The notes: generated by a model not told the origin, from the letters alone. A DNA stretch of 64,000 bases from an uncultured Ilumatobacter sp. (GCA_905480335.1 CAJQPY010000006.1:117246-181245); one strand, 5' to 3'; counted from the stretch's first letter, positions 1 to 8,972 are shown. Numbers and translations are program-made.

Positions 1-148
1 CGGGGGTGAGGCGGTTGGACGCGCCGCGACTCTTGGCCGTCCTCTGAAGGTCGACCGCAGAGCGTGTGTCGGACATCCGTTCGGCCATGTTGGTCTGCAC
101 AAAACGATCGTCTCGGGCGAGATCCTCGACCGGAAAGAATTGACGCAT
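1..148 (-). CDS. Partial hypothetical protein (N-terminal 49 residues)
   Basis: An open frame enters from the left edge and has no stop in the 49 visible codons. It begins with ATG preceded by a strong Shine-Dalgarno run (AAAGGGGAA, about 5 nt before the ATG on the minus strand). The visible N-terminus begins MRQFFPVEDL and is polar, with no signal peptide. It lies 45 nt downstream of the ferritin-like gene on the same strand, so the two are probably co-transcribed. The visible part is too short to name a family. The function is unknown. Confidence 0.6.
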   Translation of the reverse strand, partial: MRQFFPVEDLARDDRFVQTNMAERMSDTRSAVDLQRTAKSRGASNRLTP

Positions 149-193
149 GTGATTCCCCTTTGGTGACTGTGGACGTACTCGTCGCGGAAGATG

Positions 194-862
194 TTACTGC
201 ACTGGTCCGATGCTGCCAGGTCCGGTGATGCCCCCGGCTTCGACCATGATGTCCTCTAGCGCGGCCTGGTGCTCGGTTGCGCGCCGCACATCATCGGGAG
301 TCTTGATCAACGATTGCAGCATCAACTCGCCGTCACGCCAGTCGTCGAACTCGTCTTGAAGCGCGAACTTCAACGAGCGGATGGTGGGGGCATCGGTGAT
401 TTCACTGGTGTTGTTCATGTGATACGTGTAGGCAGCGATGAACCGCGGGATTAGAACGCGGTAGACCCCAACCAGCTTTTCGATGGTCAGCCCTGAATCC
501 TCCGGCTCAGTCATTGCGGCAACGAAGCGCTCCATAGCGTCGTTCGCTGGCGCGGTCAGGCGCTCTGGCTTCATCTCGCGGAGCTCGGGAAGGCGCTTGT
601 GCCAGAGTTCGGCGTGCCACGCGTGGCGGTAGCAGTGGGTGCCTAGCCGCATCTTGATGTCAAGTTCGGGCACGGTTGCCACCCAGCCGCCGAGTGCTTC
701 GAAAAGCTTCATCTCGGTCCACTTGTAGTTGCCAACGCGCCGTGCCGTCTCGGCCACGTCGAACGAGCCCGGCAGGTCACGTCGGTCCCACGGTGCGAAC
801 GGAGCACGGACGTGCGAGCGGCTCGTGTCGGTTGCGGTGTCGGTTGTGGTGTCGGCTCCCAT
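194..862 (-). CDS. Hypothetical helical protein, possibly ferritin-like
   Basis: This is a soluble, mostly helical protein of 222 residues with no signal peptide. A cluster of possible metal ligands sits at residues 76-88 (H76, H80, H83, E85, H88). Other acidic residues lie in helices at residue 50 (KWTEMKLFEAL) and in the C-terminal third (LQDEFDDWRDGE). This spacing recalls ferritin-like four-helix proteins, but a full two-times ExxH di-iron signature was not identified, so the assignment is tentative. The ATG is supported by a TACGAT -10 element only 6 nt upstream, which implies a leaderless transcript. The gene downstream at the window edge is likely in the same operon. Confidence 0.7.
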   Translation of the reverse strand: MGADTTTDTATDTSRSHVRAPFAPWDRRDLPGSFDVAETARRVGNYKWTEMKLFEALGGWVATVPELDIKMRLGTHCYRHAWHAELWHKRLPELREMKPERLTAPANDAMERFVAAMTEPEDSGLTIEKLVGVYRVLIPRFIAAYTYHMNNTSEITDAPTIRSLKFALQDEFDDWRDGELMLQSLIKTPDDVRRATEHQAALEDIMVEAGGITGPGSIGPVQ

Positions 863-868
863 TACGAG

Positions 869-874
869 ATCGTA
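869..874 (-). promoter_or_regulatory. -10 element of a leaderless promoter (TACGAT)
   Basis: On the minus strand TACGAT is followed by 6 nt and then the ATG of the ferritin-like gene. The spacing puts the transcription start at or next to the start codon. The same TANNNT plus 6-8 nt arrangement recurs before many genes in this window. Confidence 0.5.
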
Positions 875-927
875 GGCCGAAGCGAAAGTACCCGGCGGAT
901 CCCGGCACCCAAGCGCAGTCCAGATCG

Positions 928-2385
928 CTACGAATGATGCGAGGCAGACCAGGCTGCTTCGGCTGCACCGAGGTCAGTGGCCGGTGGTCCGTCGGCGACG
1001 TATTCGAGCAACATCGCGCGCCATGGCCCGTGTGCCTCAAGCTTGCCGAGGATGGCGCTCACTCCCCACACCACGCGGTCGAGAATCACGAAGCTTGGGG
1101 GCATGTTTAGCTGTTCGATCACCCGGCCGTGCGGGCCCTGCACATCGAAGATCTTGGCGATCGTGTCGCGCATCCACTCGCGGGTGAAGGTGAACTCGTC
1201 AGTGAGATATGGCACGTACGGGCTCGACACATAGTCGTACACGAGTGCCGGGTCGAGCCCGTGCGAGGCGGGCAGAAAGTTGGAGCGGACCATCTCGGCG
1301 ACGAGCTTGTCGGGATCGCGATCGACGATGATCGCGTCGATCGTTGGGCTCAACGTTTCCCACTCGCCGGGCGACCAGCGCTTTACCAAGCCGTAGTCGA
1401 GGAAGGTGACGCTGCCGTCGTGATGGAATTTGTAGTTCCCGGGGTGTGGGTCTCCGTTGAAGATGCCGTACCGATTGATCGCGTTCTGCGCGAAGCGCCA
1501 GACGACTTCGCCGGCTCGCTGCTGCGTCTCGATCGATTCCTTGGCACGGAACTCGTCAAACGTCATCCCGTCGACCCATTCGGTGGTGAGCACCCGCTCA
1601 CTGCACAACTCGGGCACGAGCTTGGGAATCCGCGCCCACGGGTGGCCCTGGAAACGAGCCTCAAACTCGGCGAGGTTGCCGGCTTCGATTGAGTAGTCGA
1701 GCTCCTCACGCATCCGGTCGCGAAGCTCGTCGACTAGACCTTTCGCGTCGAGGCCCTTCAGCATCATCGACGAGAACATGGCGTACATCACTTCGGCGGC
1801 ATCGAGATCGCTCTCAATTGCTTCGTGGACGCCGGGATACTGGACCTTCACTGCAATGTCGCGGCCGTCGTGCGTGATCGCCTTGTGGACCTGGCCGATC
1901 GATGCAGCGGCGACGGGCATATCCGACCAGTCGAGGAATACTCTTTCGGGCGGCCTGCCGAAGTCGTCGCGAACCACGGTGGCCGCCAACGTCGGTGCCA
2001 TTGGCTCTGCGTCGGCCTGCAACGTGGCAAGCGCCTCCTGCGCCTCATCTGGCAGCGCCTCGAAGATAAAGCTGATCAGTTGGCCAGCCTTCATAAGGAC
2101 GCCCTTCATTTCCCCGAGTTCCTTAGCGACGTCCTCGGCGGTTCGAATGGCGAACTGCTCGTCAAGTTGCGCGCGCCGCTCCTCGGCGCTGCCGATGCCG
2201 CGCACTCGTGAAACGGCGAATCGAGCCGAGTTCCGCGCCGACAGCTTCCAGACCTTTGCCGATCGCGTAAAACGGTTGGTGATCGGTGACGCCGCTGCCT
2301 GCTTTCCGGCTCGCTGCGCCGCTGCGGTGAGGCCGGCGGCGAGCGCGATGACCGACGCCATCGAGGCCACAGCCCTTTTCTGCAT
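928..2385 (-). CDS. ABC1/AarF/UbiB family protein kinase-like protein
   Basis: The 485-residue length and motifs fit the ABC1/UbiB atypical kinase family. Visible are the family-specific KxGQ motif (VLMKAGQLIS), the alanine-rich nucleotide loop (AAASIGQVHKA), the lysine-bearing strand (IAVKVQYPGV), a catalytic-loop-like segment (GDPHPGNYKF) and the metal-binding FLDYGLVKR. Family members influence isoprenoid quinone or lipid metabolism, probably as ATPases rather than classical protein kinases. The target here is unknown. The ATG overlaps the TAA stop of the small gene upstream by one base (TAATG), so the pair is translationally coupled. An N-terminal hydrophobic stretch (VIALAAGLTAAA) may associate with the membrane. 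Confidence 0.88.
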   Translation of the reverse strand: MQKRAVASMASVIALAAGLTAAAQRAGKQAAASPITNRFTRSAKVWKLSARNSARFAVSRVRGIGSAEERRAQLDEQFAIRTAEDVAKELGEMKGVLMKAGQLISFIFEALPDEAQEALATLQADAEPMAPTLAATVVRDDFGRPPERVFLDWSDMPVAAASIGQVHKAITHDGRDIAVKVQYPGVHEAIESDLDAAEVMYAMFSSMMLKGLDAKGLVDELRDRMREELDYSIEAGNLAEFEARFQGHPWARIPKLVPELCSERVLTTEWVDGMTFDEFRAKESIETQQRAGEVVWRFAQNAINRYGIFNGDPHPGNYKFHHDGSVTFLDYGLVKRWSPGEWETLSPTIDAIIVDRDPDKLVAEMVRSNFLPASHGLDPALVYDYVSSPYVPYLTDEFTFTREWMRDTIAKIFDVQGPHGRVIEQLNMPPSFVILDRVVWGVSAILGKLEAHGPWRAMLLEYVADGPPATDLGAAEAAWSASHHS

Positions 2386-2633
2386 TAGGCCCGCCGGACG
2401 AGTGGGTCGGCGTCGAGGACCTCGACGGAGATCGGTGCCCCGGTCACCTCGTCGGTCCAGTAGCTCCCGTCGACGAGTCGTTCGAGTGCCAGCTGTACGC
2501 CGTCAAGGTCGGCCTCGATCGCATCCAGGTCGATTGTGCTGTCGACCGCGTAGTCGGCGCCGCCGTCAGGTTGTGGGCTCGGTGAGGGCATAGGCTCGCC
2601 GAACACCGGAGTCGGCCCGTTGGAGTCGGTCAC
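2385..2633 (-). CDS. Small DksA/TraR-like protein lacking the zinc cysteines
   Basis: The 82-residue product ends in a segment that resembles the C-terminal signature of DksA/TraR and related actinobacterial proteins: LDAIEADLDGVQLALERL, then a GSYW turn, EVTGAPI and a DPLVRR end. In zinc-finger members the positions around EVTG are cysteines; here they are absent, so no zinc finger is expected. GTG at 2633 is chosen because TAGCGT lies exactly 7 nt upstream, as for other leaderless genes here. ATG at 2639 and GTG at 2729 are possible alternatives. It is coupled to the downstream UbiB-like gene. The function is unknown. Confidence 0.65.
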   Translation of the reverse strand: MTDSNGPTPVFGEPMPSPSPQPDGGADYAVDSTIDLDAIEADLDGVQLALERLVDGSYWTDEVTGAPISVEVLDADPLVRRA

Positions 2634-2640
2634 GAACATG

Positions 2641-2646
2641 ACGCTA
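2641..2646 (-). promoter_or_regulatory. -10 element (TAGCGT) for the DksA-like/UbiB pair
   Basis: TAGCGT on the minus strand is followed by 7 nt and a GTG start, the spacing seen at other leaderless promoters in the window. It lies in the short divergent region shared with the polyprenyl synthase gene. Confidence 0.4.
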
Positions 2647-2717
2647 TCGCTTCGGGCAGCGCAGATTCCGTGCCGACGGTATCGGCGGGGCGTAATGCCC
2701 TTGTTCCGATCGCGGTC

Positions 2718-2723
2718 TAGCCT
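2718..2723 (+). promoter_or_regulatory. -10 element (TAGCCT) for polyprenyl synthase
   Basis: TAGCCT is followed by 6 nt and then GTG at 2730. A GTG at 2724 abuts the hexamer directly and would lie upstream of the predicted transcript start, so 2730 is preferred. Confidence 0.4.
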
Positions 2724-2729
2724 GTGCAC

Positions 2730-3740
2730 GTGCCTCGGGAGAACGTTACTTCGAACTCGCAGACGTCACCGTTGCTCGCTCTTTCGACGAGCGGAGCCGA
2801 CCGTGGCCGTGTTGAAGCGGCCATGCACGCCGCCGTTGTCACACCGGACGCGTACCTCACCGAAATCGCGTCGCATCTGATCGTTGCTGGCGGAAAGCGA
2901 TTACGCCCCGTTCTCGCGGCCGTCGCTGCGCAAGTCGGTGGGCAGGCTGCCTCCGATGATGTGGTTCGCGGAGGCGTATCCTGTGAACTGGTCCACCTCG
3001 GATCGCTTTACCACGACGACGTCATGGACGAAGCCGACACCCGCCGCGGCGTTGAGACCGTCAACGCCAAGTGGGGTAATCTGCAGGCGATTCTCGCTGG
3101 CGACTTTCTTCTTGCTCGGGCGTCGGAGATCGCCGCATCGCTCGGCACTGAAGTAGCAGGGCTGCTCGCCCGCACCATCGGTTGGCTCTGTGAAGGGCAA
3201 ATCGAAGAGCTCCGCTTCACCTATGACGTGTCTCGGACCGAAGACAGCTACTACACGTCGATCCATGGCAAGACGGCGTCTCTCTACGGGACCGCAGCGC
3301 GCATCGGGGGCATCGTTGCCGGCCACACCCCCGAAACCATCGACGCACTGACCGAATTTGGCAATGCGTACGGCATGGTGTTCCAGATCGTCGACGATGT
3401 TCTCGACGCCACCGCTACCGATGAGCAGCTCGGAAAACCGGCCGGACATGACATGGTCGAAGGCGTGTACACGCTCCCGGTGTTGCGTACAATAGCGTTG
3501 GGCTCGTCCGCAGGCGATGAGCTCGAAACACTGCTCGGGGAACCGCTTGATGCCGCAAAGCAGCGTCGAGCGTTGTCCATTGTGCGATCGAGTGACGGCG
3601 TGGCGTCGGCGATCGACACCGCGGGGGAGTACGTCGACCGGGCAATCGCCGCCTGCGATCAATTCCCCGACACCGAGGCGACCGCTGCGCTTCGATCCGC
3701 TCCCGTGGCGCTGTTGGCGAACGTATCTATTCCGGTCTGA
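2730..3740 (+). CDS. Polyprenyl diphosphate synthase (trans-isoprenyl transferase)
   Basis: The protein condenses allylic diphosphates with isopentenyl diphosphate to make long-chain polyprenyl diphosphates, probably for the menaquinone side chain. Evidence is the substrate-binding GGKRLRP, the first aspartate-rich motif (YHDDVMDEADTRRG) and the second (FQIVDDVLD) followed by GKPAGHD. The length of about 336 residues is normal for the family. Chain length cannot be read from the sequence with confidence. It is divergent from the UbiB-like operon and lies 39 nt before trkA. The start GTG is chosen from the leaderless promoter spacing; an in-frame GTG six bases upstream is the alternative. Confidence 0.92.
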   Translation: MPRENVTSNSQTSPLLALSTSGADRGRVEAAMHAAVVTPDAYLTEIASHLIVAGGKRLRPVLAAVAAQVGGQAASDDVVRGGVSCELVHLGSLYHDDVMDEADTRRGVETVNAKWGNLQAILAGDFLLARASEIAASLGTEVAGLLARTIGWLCEGQIEELRFTYDVSRTEDSYYTSIHGKTASLYGTAARIGGIVAGHTPETIDALTEFGNAYGMVFQIVDDVLDATATDEQLGKPAGHDMVEGVYTLPVLRTIALGSSAGDELETLLGEPLDAAKQRRALSIVRSSDGVASAIDTAGEYVDRAIAACDQFPDTEATAALRSAPVALLANVSIPV

Positions 3741-3779
3741 TCGACCCGTCCTGGCTATAGATCGGGCACACTTGCCATA

Positions 3780-5129
3780 ATGCATGTGATCATCGTTGGC
3801 GCCGGCGAAGTCGGCCGCTTCCTCGCTCAGCGTCTCGGTGCTGAGGGAAACGACATTGTCATCGTCGAACAGAACGTGGCTGTCGCTGCGTCGATCGGTG
3901 AAGAACTCGACGTCCAAGTCGTTGTTGGTAGTGCAACCGTGCCCTCCACCCTCGCGGCCGCCGGCGTCGATCGTGCCGACCTGTTAGCGGGCGTGACCCA
4001 GAACGACGAAGTCAATTTCATCGCTTCGCTACTGGCCAAGGACCGTGGCGTGCCGCAAACCGTCGCCCGCATCCAGACCGAAGAACTGCGCGGGCCTGCC
4101 GGTAAGACATTGCGTGACGCAATGAAAGCTGATCTAATCATCGATCCTGACGCCGACACCGCTGACGAGATCATGGAACTCGCACGGGCGTCGGGCGCAG
4201 ACGAGGTGTATCGGATGTCTGATGGCGACCTCGTTTTGGTTGGCGCAGTCATCAGCGAGTCATCTGCGCTCGCTGGGAGCACGCTGGCCGAGGTCGGTCA
4301 GAGCTACGAACCAAATTGGCGGTTCCTCTTCGGCGCTTTGACGCGTGACGGCGAAACAGTGATCCCACGCGGTGACCAGCGCCTAGAGGCTGGTGATCAT
4401 GTGCGTGTCCTCACCACACGTTCGGCGCTTGATGAAATCCTCGAGTTGCTCGGTGCAAAGCATCGACGGGCCAAACGCGTCATGGTCCTCGGCGGAGGAG
4501 CGGTTGGCTCACGAGTGGCGGAGCGGTTCTGCGAGGATGGCTGCGAAGTCGTGCTGGTCGAACAGGACATTGATCGGGCGAAGCACTTGAGTGAAAAGCT
4601 TCCATACGTCACGGTCGTGAACGGTGATATCGAAGATGTCGACCTACTCAACGAAGAGTCCATCACCCGGATGGACCACGTGATCGCCGCAACAGGCGAC
4701 GATGCGGCCAATGTCCTAGCGTGTGCGTTCGCGGCCACCGAGAAGCGCACGTTCACGGTCGCCGTTCTGCATCGACTCGCGCTGTTGCCACTCGTCCGTC
4801 AGTTTGGCATCGATGCATCTGTCAGCCCGCGTACGGCGTCGGCCAACGCGGTACTGCGTCACGTCCGCGGCGGCACGGCATCGGTTGCGACCTTTCTAGA
4901 GAGTGATATTGAGGTCGACGAGTTCGAGATTGAGGCCGACTCGGTCGCTGACGGTGCGCGCGTCGCTGATCTGCATTTGCCTCATTCGATTGTCCTCGGT
5001 GCGGTTACGCGCGAAGGGCAGGCCGGGGAAATCGTGCGCGGGAACACGACGCTGCACGCCGGCGATAACGTCGTTGTCTTCGCTCGTCCCGAGTCGATCC
5101 CGGCGTTGCTGAAGGCATTCACGGCGTGA
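3780..5129 (+). CDS. trkA: Trk potassium uptake system regulatory subunit TrkA
   Basis: This cytoplasmic regulatory subunit gates the TrkH channel in response to nucleotides. Two tandem RCK units are visible. The first nucleotide-binding motif is GAGEVG near the N-terminus and the second is GGGAVGSRVAERF near residue 240. Each is followed by a TrkA-C region (for example DGDLVLVGAVI and ARVADLHLPHSIVLGAV). The 449-residue length matches full-length two-domain TrkA. The stop overlaps the start of trkH by four bases (GTGA), which implies coupled translation of the two partners. No clear Shine-Dalgarno sequence precedes the ATG. Confidence 0.93.
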   Translation: MHVIIVGAGEVGRFLAQRLGAEGNDIVIVEQNVAVAASIGEELDVQVVVGSATVPSTLAAAGVDRADLLAGVTQNDEVNFIASLLAKDRGVPQTVARIQTEELRGPAGKTLRDAMKADLIIDPDADTADEIMELARASGADEVYRMSDGDLVLVGAVISESSALAGSTLAEVGQSYEPNWRFLFGALTRDGETVIPRGDQRLEAGDHVRVLTTRSALDEILELLGAKHRRAKRVMVLGGGAVGSRVAERFCEDGCEVVLVEQDIDRAKHLSEKLPYVTVVNGDIEDVDLLNEESITRMDHVIAATGDDAANVLACAFAATEKRTFTVAVLHRLALLPLVRQFGIDASVSPRTASANAVLRHVRGGTASVATFLESDIEVDEFEIEADSVADGARVADLHLPHSIVLGAVTREGQAGEIVRGNTTLHAGDNVVVFARPESIPALLKAFTA

Positions 5130-6703
5130 GCCCGAGAGCGGGTCGTGAACACCGCAACATAGACCCCCGAGCGCTACTCGACATGCGGACATCGGTTGTT
5201 GGTCGAGGTGAGCGCCTGGTTCGGGCCAACCGTCGCCCGACGCTCGCCGGACACATCGTGGGCCTCACGATCATGGTGGTCGGGTTGGGGATGTTCGCAT
5301 CAGGAACGGTCGACCTCGTCGACGGTGGCGCGAACACCGTCGTCCTGCTGAGCGTCGGCCTCGTGATGAGTGTGGTCGGCGCAGTGACCTGGCGATTGAC
5401 CATGACTCCCAGGCAGATTCGCGTACTCGACGTCTTCAAGGCGGTGACCGTCACGTGGATCGTGATTGCAGTCGCAGGCGCCGTGCCCTACGTCCTCACC
5501 GGACACTTCGTGCACTGGGATGATGCGTTGTTCGAGTCTGTCTCGGGTTTCACGACTACGGGTGCCACGGTCACGCCCGATATCGAGGCTATGTCACGCG
5601 GGCTGTTGTTCTGGCGCTCGTTGTCGCAGTGGATGGGTGGAATGGGGGTCATCGTGCTCGTCGTTGCCGTACTCCCGACCGTCGGTTCCGGTGGGATGAG
5701 CCTTATGCAGGCTGAGGCCCCGGGCCCGACCGGCGAGAGGCTGACGCCTAGAGTCCGCGAGACTGCCCGTCGTCTGTGGGGTGTGTACATCGGGCTGACC
5801 ATCATCATCGGAGCCGCGTACGCGGCGGCGGGGATGAGTCTGTACGACGCCGTGAGCCACAGCTTCACGACCGTATCGACCGGAGGTTTCTCGCCGTACC
5901 AGGCATCAATCGGACATTTCGAGTCCGCTGCGATCGAGTGGCTTGCAATCGTCAGCATGTTTCTGGCCGGGGGGAGTTTCACCTTGTACTACCGCGCATT
6001 GCGCAAGGACGTGAAGCCACTCTTTGTATCGACCGAGTTCCGGATTTACGTTCTGATCGTTCTCGGCACCACGCTCTGGTGCTTTGTGACTTCCGGCGCA
6101 GGCGATGGCACTAGCGCCGGCTTCCGCGATTCGTTATTCACCATGACGTCAACGATCACGACAACCGGTTACGTCACGAGCGATTACGGCGCGTGGAGCC
6201 AAGCTGCACAGGCGCTGATCCTGGTCCTGCTGCCGATCGGCGCGATGGCCGGGTCGACTGCGGGTGGGGTAAAGATCCTTCGGGTGATGGCAGTGTCCAG
6301 CTTCGCTCATCGCGAAGCGCTCAAGCATCTGCACCCGCGCCTTGTGCGACCCGTACGCGTCGGTCGGGGAATCCTCTCCGACGACGTTGCTGGCAAGGTT
6401 GTGGGATTCCTTCTGTTGGCATTGGTGATCTTTGGCGGTGGCGCGTTCCTGATCGCAGCGACGGGACCCGACATGATCACGTCGTTCTCGGCGTCGGCAA
6501 CGTCGATCGGCAACGTCGGTCCGGGTCTCGGCGAACTTGACCACACTGGTGACTTTCTAGTGATCCCACGAGAAGGCCGGGCGATCGCGATGCTGCAGAT
6601 GCTGCTCGGTCGCTTGGAGATCTATCCGGTGATCCTCGCTTTGTCAATAGTGACGCTGCGCCTCCCGCGGCCGGGTAAACGCCGCGAGACGCTGCACCAC
6701 TGA
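5126..6703 (+). CDS. trkH: Trk-type potassium transporter membrane subunit TrkH
   Basis: This is the ion-conducting membrane subunit of the Trk system. The four pore loops of the family are visible: VSGFTTTGATV, SFTTVSTGGFS, STITTTGYVTSDY and SATSIGNVGPGL. They are separated by hydrophobic helices. The 525-residue length is slightly above typical TrkH because of a basic, soluble N-terminal stretch of about 50 residues. The GTG start overlaps the trkA stop. Its 3' end faces the convergent flavoprotein gene 22 nt away. Confidence 0.93.
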   Translation: MSPRAGREHRNIDPRALLDMRTSVVGRGERLVRANRRPTLAGHIVGLTIMVVGLGMFASGTVDLVDGGANTVVLLSVGLVMSVVGAVTWRLTMTPRQIRVLDVFKAVTVTWIVIAVAGAVPYVLTGHFVHWDDALFESVSGFTTTGATVTPDIEAMSRGLLFWRSLSQWMGGMGVIVLVVAVLPTVGSGGMSLMQAEAPGPTGERLTPRVRETARRLWGVYIGLTIIIGAAYAAAGMSLYDAVSHSFTTVSTGGFSPYQASIGHFESAAIEWLAIVSMFLAGGSFTLYYRALRKDVKPLFVSTEFRIYVLIVLGTTLWCFVTSGAGDGTSAGFRDSLFTMTSTITTTGYVTSDYGAWSQAAQALILVLLPIGAMAGSTAGGVKILRVMAVSSFAHREALKHLHPRLVRPVRVGRGILSDDVAGKVVGFLLLALVIFGGGAFLIAATGPDMITSFSASATSIGNVGPGLGELDHTGDFLVIPREGRAIAMLQMLLGRLEIYPVILALSIVTLRLPRPGKRRETLHH

Positions 6704-6725
6704 CAGGCGGTCGCTCTGTGGCGGA

Positions 6726-7976
6726 TCACCAACTCGGTGCAAAGCGAGCGATGATTGCAGCGAGGCGGTATGCGCGTTCGGCACCGCCGGCTTCCCCGTC
6801 GCGTAGTTCGTTCGTGGCAATCCGCACCGCAGCACCCATTGCCGCATCGCTGCGGATGCCGACGGTGAGTGCGGTGCGGAGCGGCCACGGACGGCCGAGG
6901 AAGCGTGCGGTGAGTCGTCCGACCTTGTGGTATCGGCCGAGTGCCTCGTCGAGGAGTGCAGGGTAACGCTGGAGGGTGGTCGAGTTGCCGACGGTGAGCG
7001 CCTCGTTGAGTACATCGGCTGCGGTGCGGCCCGTCGCAAGGGCGGCGCGGACTCCGTGGCTGTTGAAGGGGTTGGCCATCCCTGCAGCGTCGCCGGCGAC
7101 TAGGAAGGTGGCTCCCATCGTCGGCGATACCGAGCCGCCGACCGGTGTGCGTCGGCGGACCGGTTCGACCAGGCGCTCGGCGGGATCGAACTGCCATCGT
7201 TGCGCAACCGATCTGGCGAACGAGTCGAGCAGCTTGACGATGTTCACGCCTCGAACATCGCGGTAGCTGGATAAGACTGTTACACCGACGTTTAGGGTCC
7301 CGTCCCCGACGGGATGGACCCACCCGTGGCCGGTCACGGGATGGCCGTTGGCATCAGATGGTCCAAGTGAGGTCTCGATCCACGAGTCAGTTGAGCGTTC
7401 GCTGGCGACGTACGTACTAGCCGAAATTGCGTAGGGCCATCGGCGGTCACGATGCGTGCCGAGGCCACGTCCAAACCGGCTATTCGCTCCGTCGGCGACG
7501 AGAAGGAACCGGCATCCGATTTCGCTGGCGGAGCCGTCCCGATACTCGATCGACGCGCCGCGGACGAAGCCCCGTTCGACCGTGGGAGCGGTGGCCCGGG
7601 CGCCGAGTCGAACGTCGGCGCCGACTGCAACGGCGCGCTTGCGTAGCGCAGCATTCAGATCGGAACGGCGCAAGACGGCACCACCGGATTGACTTGACCG
7701 GGTGTCGGGCCACCTGACGGGTACTGAACGTCCGCCGTGCCACAGTCTTGATCCAGTGATCGCGTTGCCGCCAAGTGCGTTGAGGTTGAGGCCGAGATCG
7801 ACGAGTTCATCGACGGCAGCTGGGACGAGCAGATCGCCGCGTGCCACGGGCGACTCCCCACCGCTGCGCTCGAGAACGGTCACCTGGTGGCCCATGGCAG
7901 CGAGGCGGATGGCAGCTGAACACCCGGCGGGCCCGCCGCCAACGACGAGTACGTCGGTCGACGAACGTTCGGTCAC
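6726..7976 (-). CDS. FAD-dependent oxidoreductase, geranylgeranyl reductase family
   Basis: The N-terminal FAD-binding signature VLVVGGGPAGCSAAIRL begins about ten residues into the protein, and GDAAGMANPFNSHG, the second flavin contact of geranylgeranyl-reductase-type enzymes, lies in the C-terminal half. Such enzymes saturate isoprenoid chains, for example of menaquinone or polar lipids. The nearby polyprenyl synthase and respiratory genes make quinone side-chain reduction a reasonable but unproven role. GTG at 7976 is preferred over longer frames because the flavin motif follows at once and TAGTCT lies 7 nt upstream. The product is 416 residues. Confidence 0.85.
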   Translation of the reverse strand: MTERSSTDVLVVGGGPAGCSAAIRLAAMGHQVTVLERSGGESPVARGDLLVPAAVDELVDLGLNLNALGGNAITGSRLWHGGRSVPVRWPDTRSSQSGGAVLRRSDLNAALRKRAVAVGADVRLGARATAPTVERGFVRGASIEYRDGSASEIGCRFLLVADGANSRFGRGLGTHRDRRWPYAISASTYVASERSTDSWIETSLGPSDANGHPVTGHGWVHPVGDGTLNVGVTVLSSYRDVRGVNIVKLLDSFARSVAQRWQFDPAERLVEPVRRRTPVGGSVSPTMGATFLVAGDAAGMANPFNSHGVRAALATGRTAADVLNEALTVGNSTTLQRYPALLDEALGRYHKVGRLTARFLGRPWPLRTALTVGIRSDAAMGAAVRIATNELRDGEAGGAERAYRLAAIIARFAPSW

Positions 7977-7983
7977 GGCGCGC

Positions 7984-7989
7984 AGACTA
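7984..7989 (-). promoter_or_regulatory. -10 element (TAGTCT) of the flavoprotein gene
   Basis: TAGTCT on the minus strand is followed by 7 nt and the GTG start. It supports a start well downstream of the longest open frame, which overlaps the cytochrome c gene. Confidence 0.4.
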
Positions 7990-8022
7990 CTCCCGCATCT
8001 GCGGTGCTTCGATCGAGGGGAT

Positions 8023-8895
8023 TCAGGATTCGGAGGATGAACCCTCGGCCGGCGGGCCAACGGCTTGCATTTCGAACTGCTCGCCGTTTGCACCAACGAA
8101 GGTTTCGACCTCCTCGTCGGTGAGGGAAAATGCGCCGCCCTCGAGCGCTTCGAAGACCGGTGATTCGGCCGAGCAGAAGGTCTCGAACTCCTCGCTCCAT
8201 TCCTCGCTGGTTGGGTCAGCCCCGCCCAGGGTGTATCGCTCGTGGCAGACCACACCGAGAATCTCGTAGTCGGTTAGCCCGCCCCCGGCTGCAGAGCCCT
8301 GCTGAGGCATCACGCCAAGTGCGCCGGTGAGGTGTGGTCCCCCCTCGCGTTCGGGATTACCGTAGATCTCGATTTCGGCGAGGTTGTACTCACCGGTGCC
8401 CCAGTAGACGTAGCGGAGTTGGTCTTCGATGTTCGGGAATGTTTTGAGGACCTCCTCGCCGGCAAACGCGTAGCCCACGCCGCCGCCACCGGCAGCGCCG
8501 TGACATGCAGCGCAACTGCCGTACTGCTCGGCGCCGATGCCGAGCGGGCCCTCGACGACTTCCGGCGCCTCTGTTAGCGCACGAACGTACATAAGACCCC
8601 ACACGGGCATGAGTCCCAACGTGGCCATCGCCCACCATGGAACCTTGCGGCGTTGCTTGGCAGCGGTGACGTACGCAGGGTCAGGCGGGGGCGGGGTGAC
8701 CACTGCCGCGGCGGGCGGTCCAGTGCGCGCAGGCGGACCGCTGGAGACTGCTGCTGCGGGAGCAGCGGCCTGCTCACTAGTTGCCGGTGTCGCTGCGGGC
8801 GCGACGGCGGTGCCTTCGGTGGCGTCGCCGCCCTGGCCGATCGCAGCGCGACGCTCGCGCGACCGCTTCAGCAGGTGCTCGGGGATTTCAGTCAC
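8023..8895 (-). CDS. Membrane-anchored monohaem cytochrome c
   Basis: A single haem c motif CAACH follows a central membrane helix (VPWWAMATLGLMPVWGLMYV), so the C-terminal domain should lie outside the membrane. The cytoplasmic N-terminus of about 100 residues is Ala/Pro-rich and begins IPEHLLKRSRERRAA, nearly the same as the start of cytochrome b subunit IV at 11066. The gene is divergent from the bc-nuo operon, and the protein is likely an electron carrier of that chain. The start is a GTG 7 nt after TATCCT. A likely axial methionine is in the MPQQGSAA segment, although this is inferred. Confidence 0.88.
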   Translation of the reverse strand: MTEIPEHLLKRSRERRAAIGQGGDATEGTAVAPAATPATSEQAAAPAAAVSSGPPARTGPPAAAVVTPPPPDPAYVTAAKQRRKVPWWAMATLGLMPVWGLMYVRALTEAPEVVEGPLGIGAEQYGSCAACHGAAGGGGVGYAFAGEEVLKTFPNIEDQLRYVYWGTGEYNLAEIEIYGNPEREGGPHLTGALGVMPQQGSAAGGGLTDYEILGVVCHERYTLGGADPTSEEWSEEFETFCSAESPVFEALEGGAFSLTDEEVETFVGANGEQFEMQAVGPPAEGSSSES

Positions 8896-8902
8896 CCGGT
8901 AG

Positions 8903-8908
8903 AGGATA
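8903..8908 (-). promoter_or_regulatory. -10 element (TATCCT) of the cytochrome c gene
   Basis: TATCCT on the minus strand is followed by 7 nt and the GTG start codon, a leaderless arrangement. Confidence 0.5.
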
Positions 8909-8972
8909 GATGGCGGTTACTGGCCGGAGAAACTTTCGATCGACATTCGCGTTGTTCTTCGGGATTTAGATG

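Noticed and set aside
8000..8255. Extended N-terminus of the geranylgeranyl reductase-like protein
   Set aside because: It overlaps the cytochrome c coding region in antiparallel-like composition, and the flavin motif begins only after GTG at 7976.
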